A stretch of DNA of 64,000 nt from Hoplostethus atlanticus (GCA_034670405.1 JAXDDX010000019.1:3384501-3448500); one strand, 5' to 3'; counted from the first letter of the stretch, positions 1 to 12,885 are shown. The notes: generated from the letters alone by a model not told the origin. Numbers and translations are program-made.

Positions 1-1380
1 TCGTCTCGGAAGGAAACTCTTCATTTGTAGAAGGCGTTTTAATGTCTCACTGACAAGCCACATGTTGAAGTCAATGCTCTTTCTCTCCACTGATTCCAGC
101 TGTTATAAGTCCCTTTATAAATAATAACATCAAGAAGGTGAGGATTAAGTACGTGATAAAGATTGTGGGGGTTCCTAGCAAAATGTGATCATTTTCTTTA
201 CTGCACGTACGCAAGGCTCACTCAAACAACTTCACCGGTTTTTAGCTAGTTGAGAAACAGCTTCATTGATGCTTTATGCCGCAATAAAATCTGTAGTAAA
301 TAAACTTTAGCTGGGCGTGTGTCTGTGTGCATGTGTGTGTGTGTGTGTGTGTTGCGTCTAAGCTGCCCCTGAGGTTGCAATGGGAGGACTGGGGATACAC
401 ACTGCTGAGCTGGTGAGTTTGCATGCATAAAACCTGGGGAGGGGAGGGGAAGGCTGCGCACGTGCACGTCTCCCCATCCAAATAATCACTCCAGCCTGCA
501 TCTCAGCTGTAAGTGCTTGGGGGGCGGTGGGGGGGGGGACCCTGGAAAGGAGGGCAGGGGGCCCCTTATCTAAACAAAGGGGCTGAGGGAAACAGGGGGC
601 CCTATGGAGTGTCAAGGACCACGGGAAGTATTCAATCCTGTTGTGACATGCTCACCTCCATGCAAAAACAAAGCCCAGCCAGATTCCCCCTGACCTGCTT
701 TTAGCTTCACACATGGACACACACGTACACACACAAGACGATGTAAGGCAAGTATGTGCGCGCACTCGAGGCGTATAGTCGAATAGAGACGAGAGTAACC
801 GGGAAACTTCAGACAGAGAGGAATGAAGAGAGAGAGGCAGACAGACAGACAGAAAGACAGGAAGGAAAAAGAGAGAGAGGGAGAAGTGAAGATAGAGAGA
901 GGTAGAGGACGAGAGGAAAGGCCGCGTATCGGGGGAGAAGTCGTTAAACAGCGGCGGTGGTCCTCCAGCCACTGGGATGATGCAGCGGCGCTGGTATTCT
1001 CTGACACCATACCTTCCTCCGCACGTGTTGCACCAGATACATGGTTCTCATCAAAAGGTGGAAAACTGGCCCTCTGCCATCACCTAGCTAGCTACTCGCC
1101 ATGTGACTTCATACACAAAAAGTCTGATTCTCTCCACTGCCCCTGCTCCCCCCGATCCAACACAACACACACACACACACACGTGTTTCAAACATGTACA
1201 CGCAGGCACTGAGACAAAAACAAAGTCATCACATGCATTTTGCTCATCGACTTATGAGGGAAGCGGGGCCGTGGGGGCCGATGGATTTGAAGCGTCGAGG
1301 AGGCTGGAGTTCGAAGCTCAGCGCTGCCCCCCGAATTTCACCAAAACATCTGCTCCTAAATAAACATCGCTGCGAGGATG

Positions 1381-1790
1381 CAAATTATAGCCTTGGCGAG
1401 GATCCGGAGCCTAAAACGCAACGAACCGAAACATCCATCACTTTTTCCATCCTCACGAAGTTAATTAATTTTTATGAGTGTTTTGCTATTTTCTCTCGTT
1501 TTCTTATTCAAGGGTGGCAGATTGGAATATGCTCATTTATCACACTCGAGGCATGTTGGCATTGTCCAAACGCCCTTATTTTGAAAAACTGCAGCACTTT
1601 GGCAACTTTCAAAGTGCTGGCATTAAGATTTTCACACCCGGCAGTATTACATGTGCTGGCACGATATCGATATAAAGAGGTACCCGCTGTGCAGGGGCTC
1701 AAACGGTGTTGTAGAAATGGCCTTGAAGTGATCCTGACAGTGAAAAAAGGGGGTAAACCTCCAGGGAAGGCCAGGACCCCCGATCGCTAA
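1381..1790 (+). other. AT-rich unique block, possible conserved non-coding element
   Basis: No simple repeat. A plus-strand frame stays open from 1,194 to 1,790 but begins through a CA array and shows no domain. It contains GCACTTT...AAAGTGC (7-bp stem near 1,595-1,618). I see no exon signals. Conservation would have to be tested by alignment. Confidence 0.25.
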
Positions 1791-3829
1791 CAGACACAGC
1801 GTTACCATTACAAGACTTGCAGACCTTGACGTCTCAACCTACACGCTTTATTGCGAGAAAACGTCAGCATCTGTCAGCGTCGGCGGATGAAAAAAAACGT
1901 CCCCGCTCCAAATTTCATCCAACATTTATTCAATCATTCGCCATTTTCCACTTTCGGAGGGTAATGAGGACCAGGTTCCCGAATCAAAGTGAGACGGAGG
2001 GGAGAGAAGAGGAAAAATTAGGCCAGCAGATAAGTGATGTGCGGTAGTAGCGGCTCCTACATCTCCAACGAAGCTTTCGCGTAGGTGAAGCTGAAGCGAA
2101 GCCTCAGTCTGCTGTAGGCCTGGAAGCGACTTCAAAGTGGGAGAAAGTCTTAAAACCTTGAGCGGGGAAGAGGAGAGTTAATTGAGAGCATATCATTTCC
2201 AGATGGCCCACAAAAATCGGCGAGAGATGATTAAACTGCTAAAAAGCAATGGAAATCCCTAGCAATTAAGCCAGATAGCTGCCATATGCACCAGACTAGG
2301 TTAAACTGCTTCAGACTCCCTCTTTCTCCAACGTTCATCACCGCAAACGGCCTCGGAAAAGATTGTACTCCCAATCCGATGGATACCATGTATGGATGTA
2401 CACATGCATGGACGGGCAGACAAACATCAAGCTATTATTGCTTCTTCACATTCACAAAAATGTATTACGATTTTGTTTTAGCTCCCTGCAGATCGGTGGG
2501 TCAATATGATGAAGGCCAGACATTTTTTGCATTTATATTTCAGTTTTATGTTTTAAGTTTAGTTTTAAGTCGGAAAAATCCCCAGATCAACAACATTACA
2601 AGCACCCAGTAGCAGGCAGAGCAAGTGCTAAAGCCACAGCGCCCAGACGACAGATGCAACAAATAGTAGAATGTTCTTGTATAATAGAGAAACTCTCGGT
2701 AAAGAAGTAAAATCCAGGTAACATGTATATATGAGTTTATTCTTTTTTTTTTTGAAGGAGGAACATCAGGTGCAAGTAGAGGGGGGGAGGTGGAGTACAA
2801 GGGGTTTGCGGGGAGAGGAAGGTAGAGGAGTGTGGGATGTTGGAAAGGCAATAATATTTTCCTGTGGTTGACAAATCGCCTGACACTATTTGAATCGGCT
2901 GAATCCAGCCAATCCCACCCAGCTGGTACTCCCTGCAGGTTAAAACAAACACTAAGACCTACTTGCTAAAATGATTTGACCCAGGTCTGTTATTTATTTA
3001 TTTTTTTCCCTTTTCTTCAAGGACAAACGGCGCTCTGCTCCCGTCGCCATCACAGTGCACCATATCAGGAATAACTCAGACGACTATTTCACCCTTTGGA
3101 GCTGTTCTGAGAGCAGGTCTCAATTCAATCCACCTTTTTGGAGCACAGACACTCAACAGTCATGGAAAATTATGCCTCCCTTCAAAAAAAAAGCAATTTC
3201 CTGCAATCACTGTGGCTTTACTGTACTTAGTCCATCTAAATAAAAGGGGAGGTTATGTGTATTTGTCTAATTTGATTTGCTCGAGGTATTTTGACGAAGA
3301 TTTTCCATCTTAAACTTTCCGTTACGGCGACGGTGGCGCAGAGAGGAGTGGCATTTTATGAACTGGGTAGACGGTAAGCGGTGTCAGAAAAGGGTGCGTC
3401 ACCATGGACTCAAGTTAATTATGTTGAAAATCCGTCTAATTGCTTCTCTGTATCTTTGAAGAGTTTCATTCAAACACACCATATATCCACTTGTATTATA
3501 TCTTCTCAAGCAAAGTAAATCTTCTAAATCTAAATCTTCAATAGTATTCTTCTTCAACTTTACACTCAAGCCAGTACATGTTAACATTATTCAGCGGTGG
3601 ACATCTCTGGGCCGTCGTGGTCACCCAGAGGAAGTTGAGCGAGCAACAAAAAAGTTGCACACCACAAAAAAGACAAACCACTTTTTGAAGCATAAATTCC
3701 CTATTTTGCTCTCAACCACTGCCAGACGGATGACTTTGAGCAAGACACTTCAAGAAAATCCACCCGTGGATGTGTAACACTGTTATATACCATCAATCTG
3801 TGATGCTCTGTGGGTTGTTTTGTAATTTA

Positions 3830-4295
3830 CTTCTGCTTCAGTTAGTGATTTCCTACATTTCCCAGAATGCCTGTCGACGGCGTGAACCTGTTGCGTTCAA
3901 TCAAAGGTGGGCATATGGGCACGTACATTTGGCTAGCAAGTCAACTAGCTCGTGAACATCGGGGCGTGTCTATGACCGTGGCTGCACCCCTTTCAAAACA
4001 CAACATGTCTTGTGGTTGCATTGCATTCTGGTCTATTGAGGCGACTGTCAGTGGAGAAATTGGTGTCTCTTCCTCTTCTATGATGGATTTCTCCCTGTAT
4101 GATTGTTGAACGTTGGTACAAAAATGGTGAATCTAGAAAGAAGCTTTTGCTCTTTGATTCTGAGGGACTGACACCGTTAATCCCTTACCGTTAATCTAAA
4201 AGATTACGGTAACAGTAGAATCTTACATTTGTTTTTTTTAATTGTATTAACCTCCTTTGTAGCTGCACTGGAAATATCTTAATGTGACGTAACAC
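3830..4295 (+). repeat. dispersed repeat family 1, copy A
   Basis: Shares three blocks in the same order with 44,540-44,812: a TTCCTACATTTCCCAGAATGC block (3,850), a GATGGATTTCTCCCTGTATGATTG block near 4,083 and a TTGTAGCTGCACTGGAAATAT block near 4,258. Copy A holds about 190 bp more between the second and third blocks, including a palindromic stretch TTACCGTTAATCTAAAAGATTACGGTAA split at 4,187-4,214. No ORF or clear termini. Confidence 0.6.
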
Positions 4296-5030
4296 CGTCT
4301 ATATTTGGCCACTAACAAAACAACAAAATGGGACCAGTAATGCAGGGTACGTCACCAATAACCTTTTAACATTTTATTAACGGTGTTAAAGTGTTTTAGG
4401 GCGGATTTTTCCTTTTGATCTGGAGTTGCCCCAGGTTAGCTGAAAAACTGTTACCATCCTAAGCAGCTCCCATGTATGAGTGTTTAAATGTGAAGAAGGC
4501 CATTGCTGAAACAGAGCGCTCATGCTCAGCAGACCTTCCCTGGATGGAGTGAAAACTTGGGAGTTAGGCCCCCGCAATACACACAAAACGCCTCCTGAGC
4601 TGCTCTATTGATGCAGCGCATGACTGTGGAACAAAAAGTGGAAAATCAACGAGGGTACCATCACCGCCGGAGGGGAAACTTTGTTGACAAACAAAGAGCC
4701 CGCTGATCCTCGCTCCTTCCGCCGAGCCTCTTCATCTGGCTTCCTCTCTTGTCTCTGTTGGTCCTGAGGATCCTGCACAAATAAAAGCAGAATCAACCGT
4801 AAGCTCTTTGTCCTGGCAGAGCCCTAACTGGGTCAGAACTCGCCCCTCTCCCTCTACTTTTCTCCCTCTGATCTCACCCAGTTTCATTTCAAAAAAGCTA
4901 CGGATCCACTGCGCATCCAAAATTGTTCTCATTACTCAATTTTCCCGAGGAGTGGAGGATAACGTATTGTAAAGTAAAGGTCTTAAGATGGCCAATAACT
5001 TTAATAGTATTCCTCAGTGAGTTTTACTTT

Positions 5031-5170
5031 CATGCCTGGAATCATTTTGCTAGTAAAGGGGGGTCAACTTTCTCAAATGGAGGAGATCACATTTTGGAAT
5101 GAAACTCTCCATGCACGTTCATACGCTTAATGGAGGGGGAAGCTGCTTTTCTTTCCATACAGAGAAGTAA
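5031..5170 (+). repeat. diverged direct repeat pair, copy A
   Basis: CTTTCATGCCTGGAATCATTTTGC, TAGTAAAGG, CAAATGGAGG, ATCACATTTTGGAA and CATACAGA occur in the same order at 6,121-6,290. Overall similarity is partial with small indels. No coding frame is conserved between copies. Confidence 0.55.
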
Positions 5171-6120
5171 TGTTCTGCATCCATGACTTTACTGCAATCA
5201 TCAGAGATGTTAAAATAGAATATCTGTCAGTCAGCCACGAATGAGATTGTTGCTCAGCGAGATGACGATAGATACGCAAATACGGGTTTTTCCCACTGTG
5301 CACTCTTGGGGGCCTCGATGCTACGTCATCTTACCACTAAACCACTAAAGGTGACGCAGTCTGTAAAAGGCAAAGCGACCTGTAACAGACTGGAAAATGT
5401 GCTCAGTATGATTAAGCTGACCTAACTCGTGACCTTATGGGTTCAAGTTTGACGTCTGCCCAATTGTAATTCCTTTTAAATCAAGTGCTTATTGCGAAGG
5501 TATTATGAGACAAGAAAAACAACCGCATGGCTGCAACACAAAGCAGTAAAATAGCTTGTTTGAGGGACCTTCAGTCCAGCTCTGTGACTCCTAAAGTGTT
5601 TTAATATGGCTTATTGTCGGCGGGCCCCCGGTAAACGGCCCCATAGGGCACGCCGGCGCCCCGCGGGTCCTTTGAGGAGACAGGCATGGTAGAGATCAGC
5701 GCGAGGAGCCAGCCGGGGCAACGCCAGCCTCCCTGCCGAGCCCTCGCTGTGGGGGCTCAATCCAACTTCGGCAGCACTTCAAAGCACACACACACATCTG
5801 ACTCCGAGATAGTGTGTGTGTGTGTGTGGAATAGTGTAGTATCAGCGCTTCCGTGCGTGAATGACTGAAGGTGAGCGGGTGTGCGCAGCAGACAGCGCAA
5901 CTCGTGATTTGTACACTTTTGTGTGGGTTCACCCATGCGTGGCTGCCCCTCCGAACAGCATGTACCCAACAGAGTCATAATTAGTGCACTGCGAGAGTCC
6001 TGTCCTGGGTGGAGGAGGCACTAATAAGAGGAGGAGGAGAAAAGAAGATAAAGATTGTTGCCGTATGTTCATAATTCAGTATTCCCAAGGTGCCAATGAG
6101 CCGATAAGTCCAATATTATT

Positions 6121-6290
6121 CCCTCACTTTCATGCCAGGAATCATTTTGGTAGTAAAGGGAGGTCCGCTTCAAATGGAGGGTATCACATTTTGGAACGAA
6201 TCTCTTCCTACGCTTGGGTCTATCATGCGCGTGCTTCACGAGGGAAAAAATCGGAGAGAAAGGTGTTTTCTTTATATACAGACATGCAGG
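6121..6290 (+). repeat. diverged direct repeat pair, copy B
   Basis: Contains CTTTCATGCCAGGAATCATTTTGG, TAGTAAAGGGAGGTC, CTTCAAATGGAGGGTATCAC and ATTTTGGAACGAA, matching 5,031-5,170. The unit start positions are about 1.1 kb apart. It may be an old local duplication or two copies of a dispersed element. Confidence 0.55.
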
Positions 6291-6520
6291 TTTTCACGAT
6301 CCTTTTGTGCAATATTGAAACTGCGAAAGTGACGTTCATGGTCACACAGTTCAAGTTCAGTTGCAGTAAGAGGAGAGGAGAGGGGATGTTGATGGGAGGC
6401 TGGCACCAGGAGGGTGGCGGTGGGTCTGCAGGGGCGGCATGTTCACAGAAAGTTTCTCTGTGGCTCTTTATCTGCGGGCTGGCAGCACTTCAATGGAGGC
6501 CTTATCACCATAATGGACAC

Positions 6521-6542
6521 GGGGGGGGGGGGGGGGGGGGGG
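6521..6542 (+). repeat. G homopolymer
   Basis: 22 consecutive G. Comparable runs: 24 C at 43,876-43,899 and 23 G at 62,509-62,531. Their lengths may be assembly-sensitive. Confidence 0.9.
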
Positions 6543-7737
6543 AGAGGACACGGCACGGACGCTGACAAGAGCACACACTCAACACTCAACACACACACCG
6601 AACGAGGCAAGCACACAGAATGGACGCAGACATTCAGACGTGCAACACACTCCCTTCTCTTTCCCTCTCATCAACTCTTCCCCACGAGCCCCGAGCTTTT
6701 CCTCTCCTCTTTATTTTACTTACTTTTTTTTTTTTGCATCTAGTCGACTTTCCATTACGCCGAGCGTCCTCCGCGCTATACGGTTTCTCCGGGGATATCA
6801 CAGAACCTAAGAGGGTTTTCAAGGTTTCGGACCTAGTCGGACCTCGTTGCGTAACGTCCCTTTTGGTTTACAGGCCTCCTGGCTTCCCCGAGGCTCTTAA
6901 AAGTGTGTGTGCAACTAAACCTCCAGAGATGATGATTACGGTCAGAAGAGTCACTTTAGATAGGACTTCCTCCCAGCTGGGCTCCTTAAAGGGACATTGA
7001 CCTGCTGTGGGGGAGAGTCAGTGGTCTTGGGTGGTCAAAAGGAGGTGGTGGTGGGTTGGTGGGTGAAAACCGGGCACTCGCCATGTCATAGGTTTAAATT
7101 CAGCTTGTGTCCTTTTGCCTCTGACATCTTTCCTGTCACTCTGACCCGTGTGTTGTCTAGAAAAAAGCAAAAATGGGGAAAAGAGAAGGGTGAGAGGAAA
7201 AGAGGGGGATAAAGTTGAGGTGAGGAGAAAGAACAAGGTAAAGACGAAGGAGGAAGAGAAATGACAAGGCCCTGAAAAAAAAAGAAAATGGACATGAGAA
7301 GGAAGTATAGGAGTATGAGTGGGCAGACACAGCATAGGGGGAATAGAGATAGTGATGACATGCTGTTTCATGTTATGGCCATATATCAGGTTGGGGGCCA
7401 GTGGTACCCTAAAGAAGAGTCAGGCTATAAGGGTTAAGAAATCTGCGGCTTCCTCGAGTCGTCCTCAAAAGACCAGCGAGGGCATGGAGGGATGGGGCGA
7501 CTGGAATCAAGGAGCCACTCAGGCACTAGTTGTTTACCCCCGTGGCAAACAAATCCCCCCCCCCCATCTGGAGATGGGTGGTCAGTGAGGAGGGAGGAAG
7601 AGGGAAGAGAGCGAGCAGGGGTCTCTGTGGAGGAGACATCACGTGTTAAGGAGCAGCGATGCAGTGGAGGGGAAATCTTAACAAGAGACCCGTGAGGAAA
7701 ATAACTGGCAACCATTTTGCATCAGTCCCACTGTAAA

Positions 7738-8810
7738 AAGCTGCGTTCAACAAATTGTGTAGTAAATGGGTGCATGTCATACAGATGTTCCGTTCAGCTC
7801 AGGGAACAATTTGCTAACTCCAGTTGCTATTAACAGGGTTAAGCCGCGCTTTTATTTTGAAAAGCCCACTCGCTAAACTTACACAGGGCTTACGCCGCTA
7901 TGTTCAAAGTGCTGCGTTTTACATGATAACTGACGCGCAGGTTGAATCAGTACATGAATGTGCCAAGTAGCTGTTATGAGGCTCTTGTTCAGATGTTATC
8001 AATGTATGATAAACCAGAGTTCCTGCGAAGTGTTCCTGGGTGTCGACCTACTCATATATCCCAGAGGGACACTGTGAGAAGTAATCATAGTCCGCAAACT
8101 GTCTGGTCGAGGTCCAAAACCCAAAACAGCAACAAAAAGAGGTCAGAGGTTTCTAGTTTTGGTTCATTCCCTCTCTTGAGACGTTGCCATTCTCATCCTT
8201 TATTTATCTTAGATTCAACTTGGCCGCGGTTTCGGCCCTCCGGTCCAAAAGACAGTCTCTCCAGCTCAGACGTTCTCTCTAAAGTGGTTATGACGTTAGC
8301 AGGATGCCGACTTGACGTTGGACGCTCGACGCTCCGGGAAATGGTGTGGATTGGTGAAGCAATTCAGTTTCCTGATAAGTAACGGGAGGCGTGTCCGGGC
8401 CGGTCGGTGACGTGAGGGTTGTTCCCAGCGCTAACCACGTGGATTAATGGGAACATTTTACAACTCACTCCTGCATCACTCTCATGTCAACTTCGTTTTG
8501 TTGACGTTGAGACGGCATCACGAGTGACTCACCCCGGCGGAGAGCACCGCGCGATGCTGCCAGAGCTTTTTCCCAGATAGCACCATTTCAGCGCAATCAG
8601 TTTTTTGTTGTTCCAGTTTATTTTTTTTGCCTGAAATTTTGAAGCTTGGCGTGCGCTCCGTATTTCCACTCTTGCAATCTGTTTTCATTAAGCCCATGTC
8701 TCCCTGAAGGAACGAGAGCATTTTTCAATGCCAAAGTACACTAATCTGTGTCAAATATGAAAGAGGACAAAGGCAATACATTCTCGCTGCCGTGGACGAG
8801 GGGAGTCGCT
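7738..8810. other. unique sequence, no feature seen
   Basis: Mixed composition with several CpGs at 8,220-8,410. One plus frame (7,942-8,382) is open for about 146 codons but has no recognised domain, splice logic or poly(A) signal. Confidence 0.4.
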
Positions 8811-8971
8811 GAATGGACTTGTTTTATTTGGTTCGATTCCACTTAACGCAACAAAACAATAAGAGAGGAGACAACAACTTTCATTCCTTGCCATGCGATT
8901 ATGCATTAACTACACACAAAGACAGAGAGATATACAGAATAGAGAGAGGGAGGGAAAGACGCAAAGGCATG

Positions 8972-8977
<6 letters not shown>

Positions 8978-9020
<43 letters not shown>
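8978..9020 (+). repeat. (CA)n microsatellite
   Basis: About 43 bp of uninterrupted CA. It is the left half of a facing pair with the (GT)n array at 9,111-9,172. Confidence 0.95.
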
Positions 9021-9023
<3 letters not shown>

Positions 9024-9106
9024 ATTCAATGTGCTTTACTGACATGAAAGTTGAGAAAAAATGTAACAAACAAAAAAGATTACCTTAAATCCCTTTCCTC
9101 CTTTGT

Positions 9107-9110
<4 letters not shown>

Positions 9111-9172
<62 letters not shown>
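9111..9172 (+). repeat. (GT)n microsatellite
   Basis: About 62 bp of uninterrupted GT, 90 bp after the (CA)n array, so the two are complementary inverted arms on one strand. Confidence 0.95.
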
Positions 9173-9173
<1 letters not shown>

Positions 9174-9626
9174 TGAGCCCCCAACTCCCCTTGCAGCTCT
9201 CCCGTTCTGTCGCCGGCGGCGGTCCTGCGGTGTGTCTCGTGTCTCGTGTCCCGTTATCTCACCTCCCTCTCTCATCTGGCTATTGTGCCTCCAATCTCCC
9301 CTCCCTTATCTCATTCTGCTCTCTCTCTCTCCCTCCTCTCTCTCTCTCCCTCGTGTCCCCTAAAAGGCGAGGTTATTAGTTTGATGCGCTTGATCTCGAA
9401 AAGCCTTTCATCCTTATAGAAACACGCGACGAGGCAGGGCTAAGCGGGAAAAACACGCGAGCAGGGAAAACACGCCCGATACCAAAGCTAAACATATATT
9501 TTGTGTTTTTGTTCGTGTCACGTTCATCATGTCAACTGGCTTTAATGGCTTTGTAATGCTAACGGCAATAGAGACTGGCAACTCTGTGGCAGTGGCTCGT
9601 GTGTATCTACAAACCTGGATTGATAA

Positions 9627-9654
9627 GTGTGTGTGTGTGTGTGTGTGTGTGTGT
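9627..9654 (+). repeat. (GT)n microsatellite
   Basis: 28 bp of GT. A CT-rich stretch follows at 9,656-9,710, and CT-rich tracts also precede it at 9,318-9,354. Confidence 0.9.
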
Positions 9655-10163
9655 CTGTTTTCCTTCTCCCTTCCCCTCCCTTTTCTTTCTCCTCTCTCTC
9701 GGCTGCTTATCTGCCAGTGGTACTCTCAGTGCTGCTTGTTGTATAGACAATGCTCTCATAGTTCCCTCTTATATTTACATTTCTTCTCAGCCTGTTCACT
9801 ACTCGTATCCCATCATCCTCCTCGTCCTCCTCGTCCTCAAATGGGCTCATGATGATGGACGACTGGTCGATAAAGGCTTTTATACTTGCTCATCTTGAAT
9901 CTGCTAAACTGACACACACGCTTCCAGTTGAGTCCTGAACTTGACCTGAAGTGTGTGATCCGACTGACCAATCAGTAAGCAGCTGACCCAGCAGTCCGTC
10001 AGTGGTCCGTGTGTGTGTGTGTTTGTGTGTGTGTGTGTTGAGGGGGTGTCTGGGGTTGCGCTGGTGTGCTGATACACACGTTTTATGCTTTACTTTGGCC
10101 ACCAGGCAGATATCTCAAACAGCATCCATCGCATACGGCTTGGCATCCGCATGGGCTGTCTGG

Positions 10164-10164
<1 letters not shown>

Positions 10165-10211
<47 letters not shown>
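10165..10211 (+). repeat. (TG)n microsatellite
   Basis: About 47 bp of pure TG. A shorter interrupted array lies at 10,009-10,038. Confidence 0.95.
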
Positions 10212-10213
<2 letters not shown>

Positions 10214-10724
10214 AGCCCTGAGGCCACTGAGGGTCTGACCTCTCCTGACCACCTCCACCATAAAGGAAGTTTTCCCCCTCTTGGTGAAATTGTGGAACAA
10301 CAGGTTCCTGTGGCCTTTTTTAGTTGCTGATCGATGACCTCAGGATCATTTCATAGACCAGATCAGAAAACTGTTTACTCCTGGTGTTTTATTTGAAACG
10401 ATGGCTCACCTCAGCACCCCTCCACGACATGTTTCTTCTTCAACAGACCTCAGGCAACCTGTTGAAAACGGAGCGGGCGAACACCACCGGTCCACCTTAA
10501 GAGATTTTGACATGCAGTTATTTGTTTTTGTCTGTTGGTGGCGGTGTTGCACCGGGGCCGAATCCCCTCCAGACAGCCCGCGGAGCCAAGAGGAGGGTCT
10601 TGCTTTTAAGGTGGTTCGTGAGGGTTGAGTAAGACAGCAGTGTTGTGTTTCACCATGTACTGTGGTGTGTGTGAAGCCCACAGAGTGTATCAGAGCAGCT
10701 TGTTTATAATGTACGGTAAGCCAG

Positions 10725-10728
<4 letters not shown>

Positions 10729-10763
<35 letters not shown>

Positions 10764-10799
10764 TGCTGTGTGCTAGTGTGTGTGTGTGTGTGTGTGTGC
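10729..10799 (+). repeat. (CT)n plus (TG)n compound
   Basis: (CT)16 at 10,729-10,761, then TTGTGCTGTGTGCTA, then (GT)12 to 10,799. Confidence 0.9.
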
Positions 10800-11116
10800 A
10801 TGTCCTCCACTGCCACTAGCATCAGTGCTGGCTGTGTCTTGGTGTGGCATGTGGCGACTGATACAGAGAAAGCAGCTTAGAGCTCCGGTCCCTGGTTGGT
10901 CCTGGCTGGGCCGGTCGGTTGAGCGCCTGGGGGCCTCCCGGACTGCCACCAACAGGCTTTATCGGCCCCCGGGGGGATTACCGCGATTTCATCAGGGTCC
11001 GGGCCTGCCTGCAGCCCCACACACACACACATAAAGTACACACACACTTGCATGGTATGCACACATGCTCAGAGCCCAGGTATTATGGTCGTAGTATAGT
11101 GGAGTGAGCATGCACG

Positions 11117-11408
11117 CACACACACACACACACACACAGAGTAGTGTGCACTTCTTCTTAGCTAGCCCTCATGTGTAGGAGATTATATTGCAGGGATGTG
11201 ATCAAACTATATTTTTATTACAAAGTTGTATGAGAAAATTCTGGATAATCCCTTATAATGGTGATATAGCATGAAGAGGAGGAGGAGGGTTAAGGTTGTA
11301 TGGTGTGTGTGTGTGTGTGTGTGTGTGTGCACGTGTAGCAAAGACTCCTAACTGACCATAATGCATTTGTGTTTTTCACATTGGACTCCGTGTGTGTGTG
11401 TGTGTGTG
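11117..11408 (+). repeat. three short CA/TG arrays
   Basis: (CA)11 at 11,117-11,138, (TG)13 at 11,303-11,329 and (TG)10 at 11,389-11,408, separated by unique AT-rich DNA. Another (TG)11 lies at 12,128-12,149. Confidence 0.85.
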
Positions 11409-12445
11409 GGTCACTTATGTGACCTCAGTGTCGTATCCGTGGAAACCATGCAATGTCGCTGGAGCAAAGGTTGGCTGGAGGTAGTGATGGGCTGTGGACT
11501 CAGAAGGCCCAAACAGCAACCGTTACTAGGGGGAAGGTCGTGGGCGGCCGGCGTTAGAGGTCAAGGCTTCATTGGGTTTGTAAATACAGGTCAGCAGAAG
11601 AACATCAAACACCCCTGACCCCTTCGCTCTCCGCCTTTCTTCTCCTCTTCTTCTCTGCACGCCCTTTCTGACAGCGCCCGGCGACCTGAGCGGCGGCACC
11701 AAACCCCCCAGGGTGGTTCACCCAAGTGCATTTTGCTTCTCTGGTATCAGTTAGAACAGCCTCCCCCTTGCTTTTTGACTGTGTGTTGCCCAGTTTTGGA
11801 CCAAGCAATAAATACAGTATTACATATTTAAACAACGCAGCCTGCTTTAATTTTTGTCGTCGTCTACTAAACTTAATTTTAGCCGAGATGCGGTAAACTT
11901 TTAAACGGCCCATCCACGTAAAATTGCAATAGATGTGCATTGAATTGAGGACTTCTGATGAAATCCTCATATTTCTTAGAGTGTTTTATATTGTGTGCAT
12001 ATCTCCTGAAGTACGGTCCACCAGAAACATAATCAAACCGATGAAGAAGTAACAGAGAGCAACATTTTGTTTGACATTTTAATTGGGATTTCTATTCTGA
12101 TCGAGGCTCTGACATATCAGATATATCGTGTGTGTGTGTGTGTGTGTGTCTCCACCACATTCTCTTGTTGACTTCCCGTTGACTTTCCGGTGCGTTGTGC
12201 GGGTCTGAACCCGTCTGTGGAGGACTGGGGCTTGTGGGTAAAGCTGCAGCCCGGCGGAGAGCCTTACACGCCGCTAATGTGGACCTGCTGATCGTCCGTC
12301 TCCTGACCTAGACGATGCACGGCCATTGGTTGTTGCCAGCAGTTGACTGTCAAAATGACTTAATCTGATTGGTCGGTGAAACGGCTCATATTGTTGTGAT
12401 GTATTTCACAGGGAGCACATAAAAATAACAGTGAATGAACGCTAA

Positions 12446-12565
12446 AGGTGTGTGTGTGTGTGTGTGTGTGTGTCCGTCTGTGGTTATGGCTGAGTGTGTG
12501 TGTGTGAGTGTGGTTATATTTGTATTTGTGTGTGTCTGTGTCTGTGTCCGTCTGTGGTTATGGCT

Positions 12566-12603
<38 letters not shown>

Positions 12604-12844
12604 TTATGGCTGTCTGTGTGTTTTTGGCTATATGTGTGTCTATGTGTCTGTGTGTGTGCTTATATCTGTCTGTGTTTATGGCTGTGTGTGTGTGTGTGTG
12701 TGTGTGTTAACGGTTCTTTGTGTGTGTATTTGTGGCTGTGTGTGTCTGTGTGTGTGTGTGTCTATATCTGTCTGTGTTTATGGCTCTGCACGTATGTGTG
12801 TGTTTGCCCATGTGTGTGTATTTATGTCTATGTCTGTATTTGTG

Positions 12845-12880
<36 letters not shown>

Positions 12881-12885
12881 CTTTC
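12446..12885 (+). repeat. TG-rich higher-order minisatellite
   Basis: (TG)n tracts are separated by non-TG words that recur: CCGTCTGTGGTTATGGCTGA at about 12,474 and 12,548, and ATATCTGTCTGTGTTTATGG at about 12,662 and 12,763. The array has therefore grown by duplication of longer units, not only by dinucleotide slippage. Confidence 0.7.

Noticed and set aside
3717-3775. SINE-body-like word GACTTTGAGCAAGACACTTC
   Set aside because: Only about 20 bases resemble a SINE; no promoter boxes or tail nearby.
8978-9172. Possible CRISPR-like or other regular array
   Set aside because: These are plain dinucleotide microsatellites with no spacer structure.
10919-11020. Collagen-like peptide GPPGLPPTGFIGPRGD
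   Set aside because: Glycine periodicity is broken, the piece is not bounded by splice sites in the right phase, and similar Gly/Pro-rich peptides (28,655-28,770; 34,010-34,130; 60,780-60,860) appear wherever GC-rich DNA is translated. Not accepted as collagen exons.
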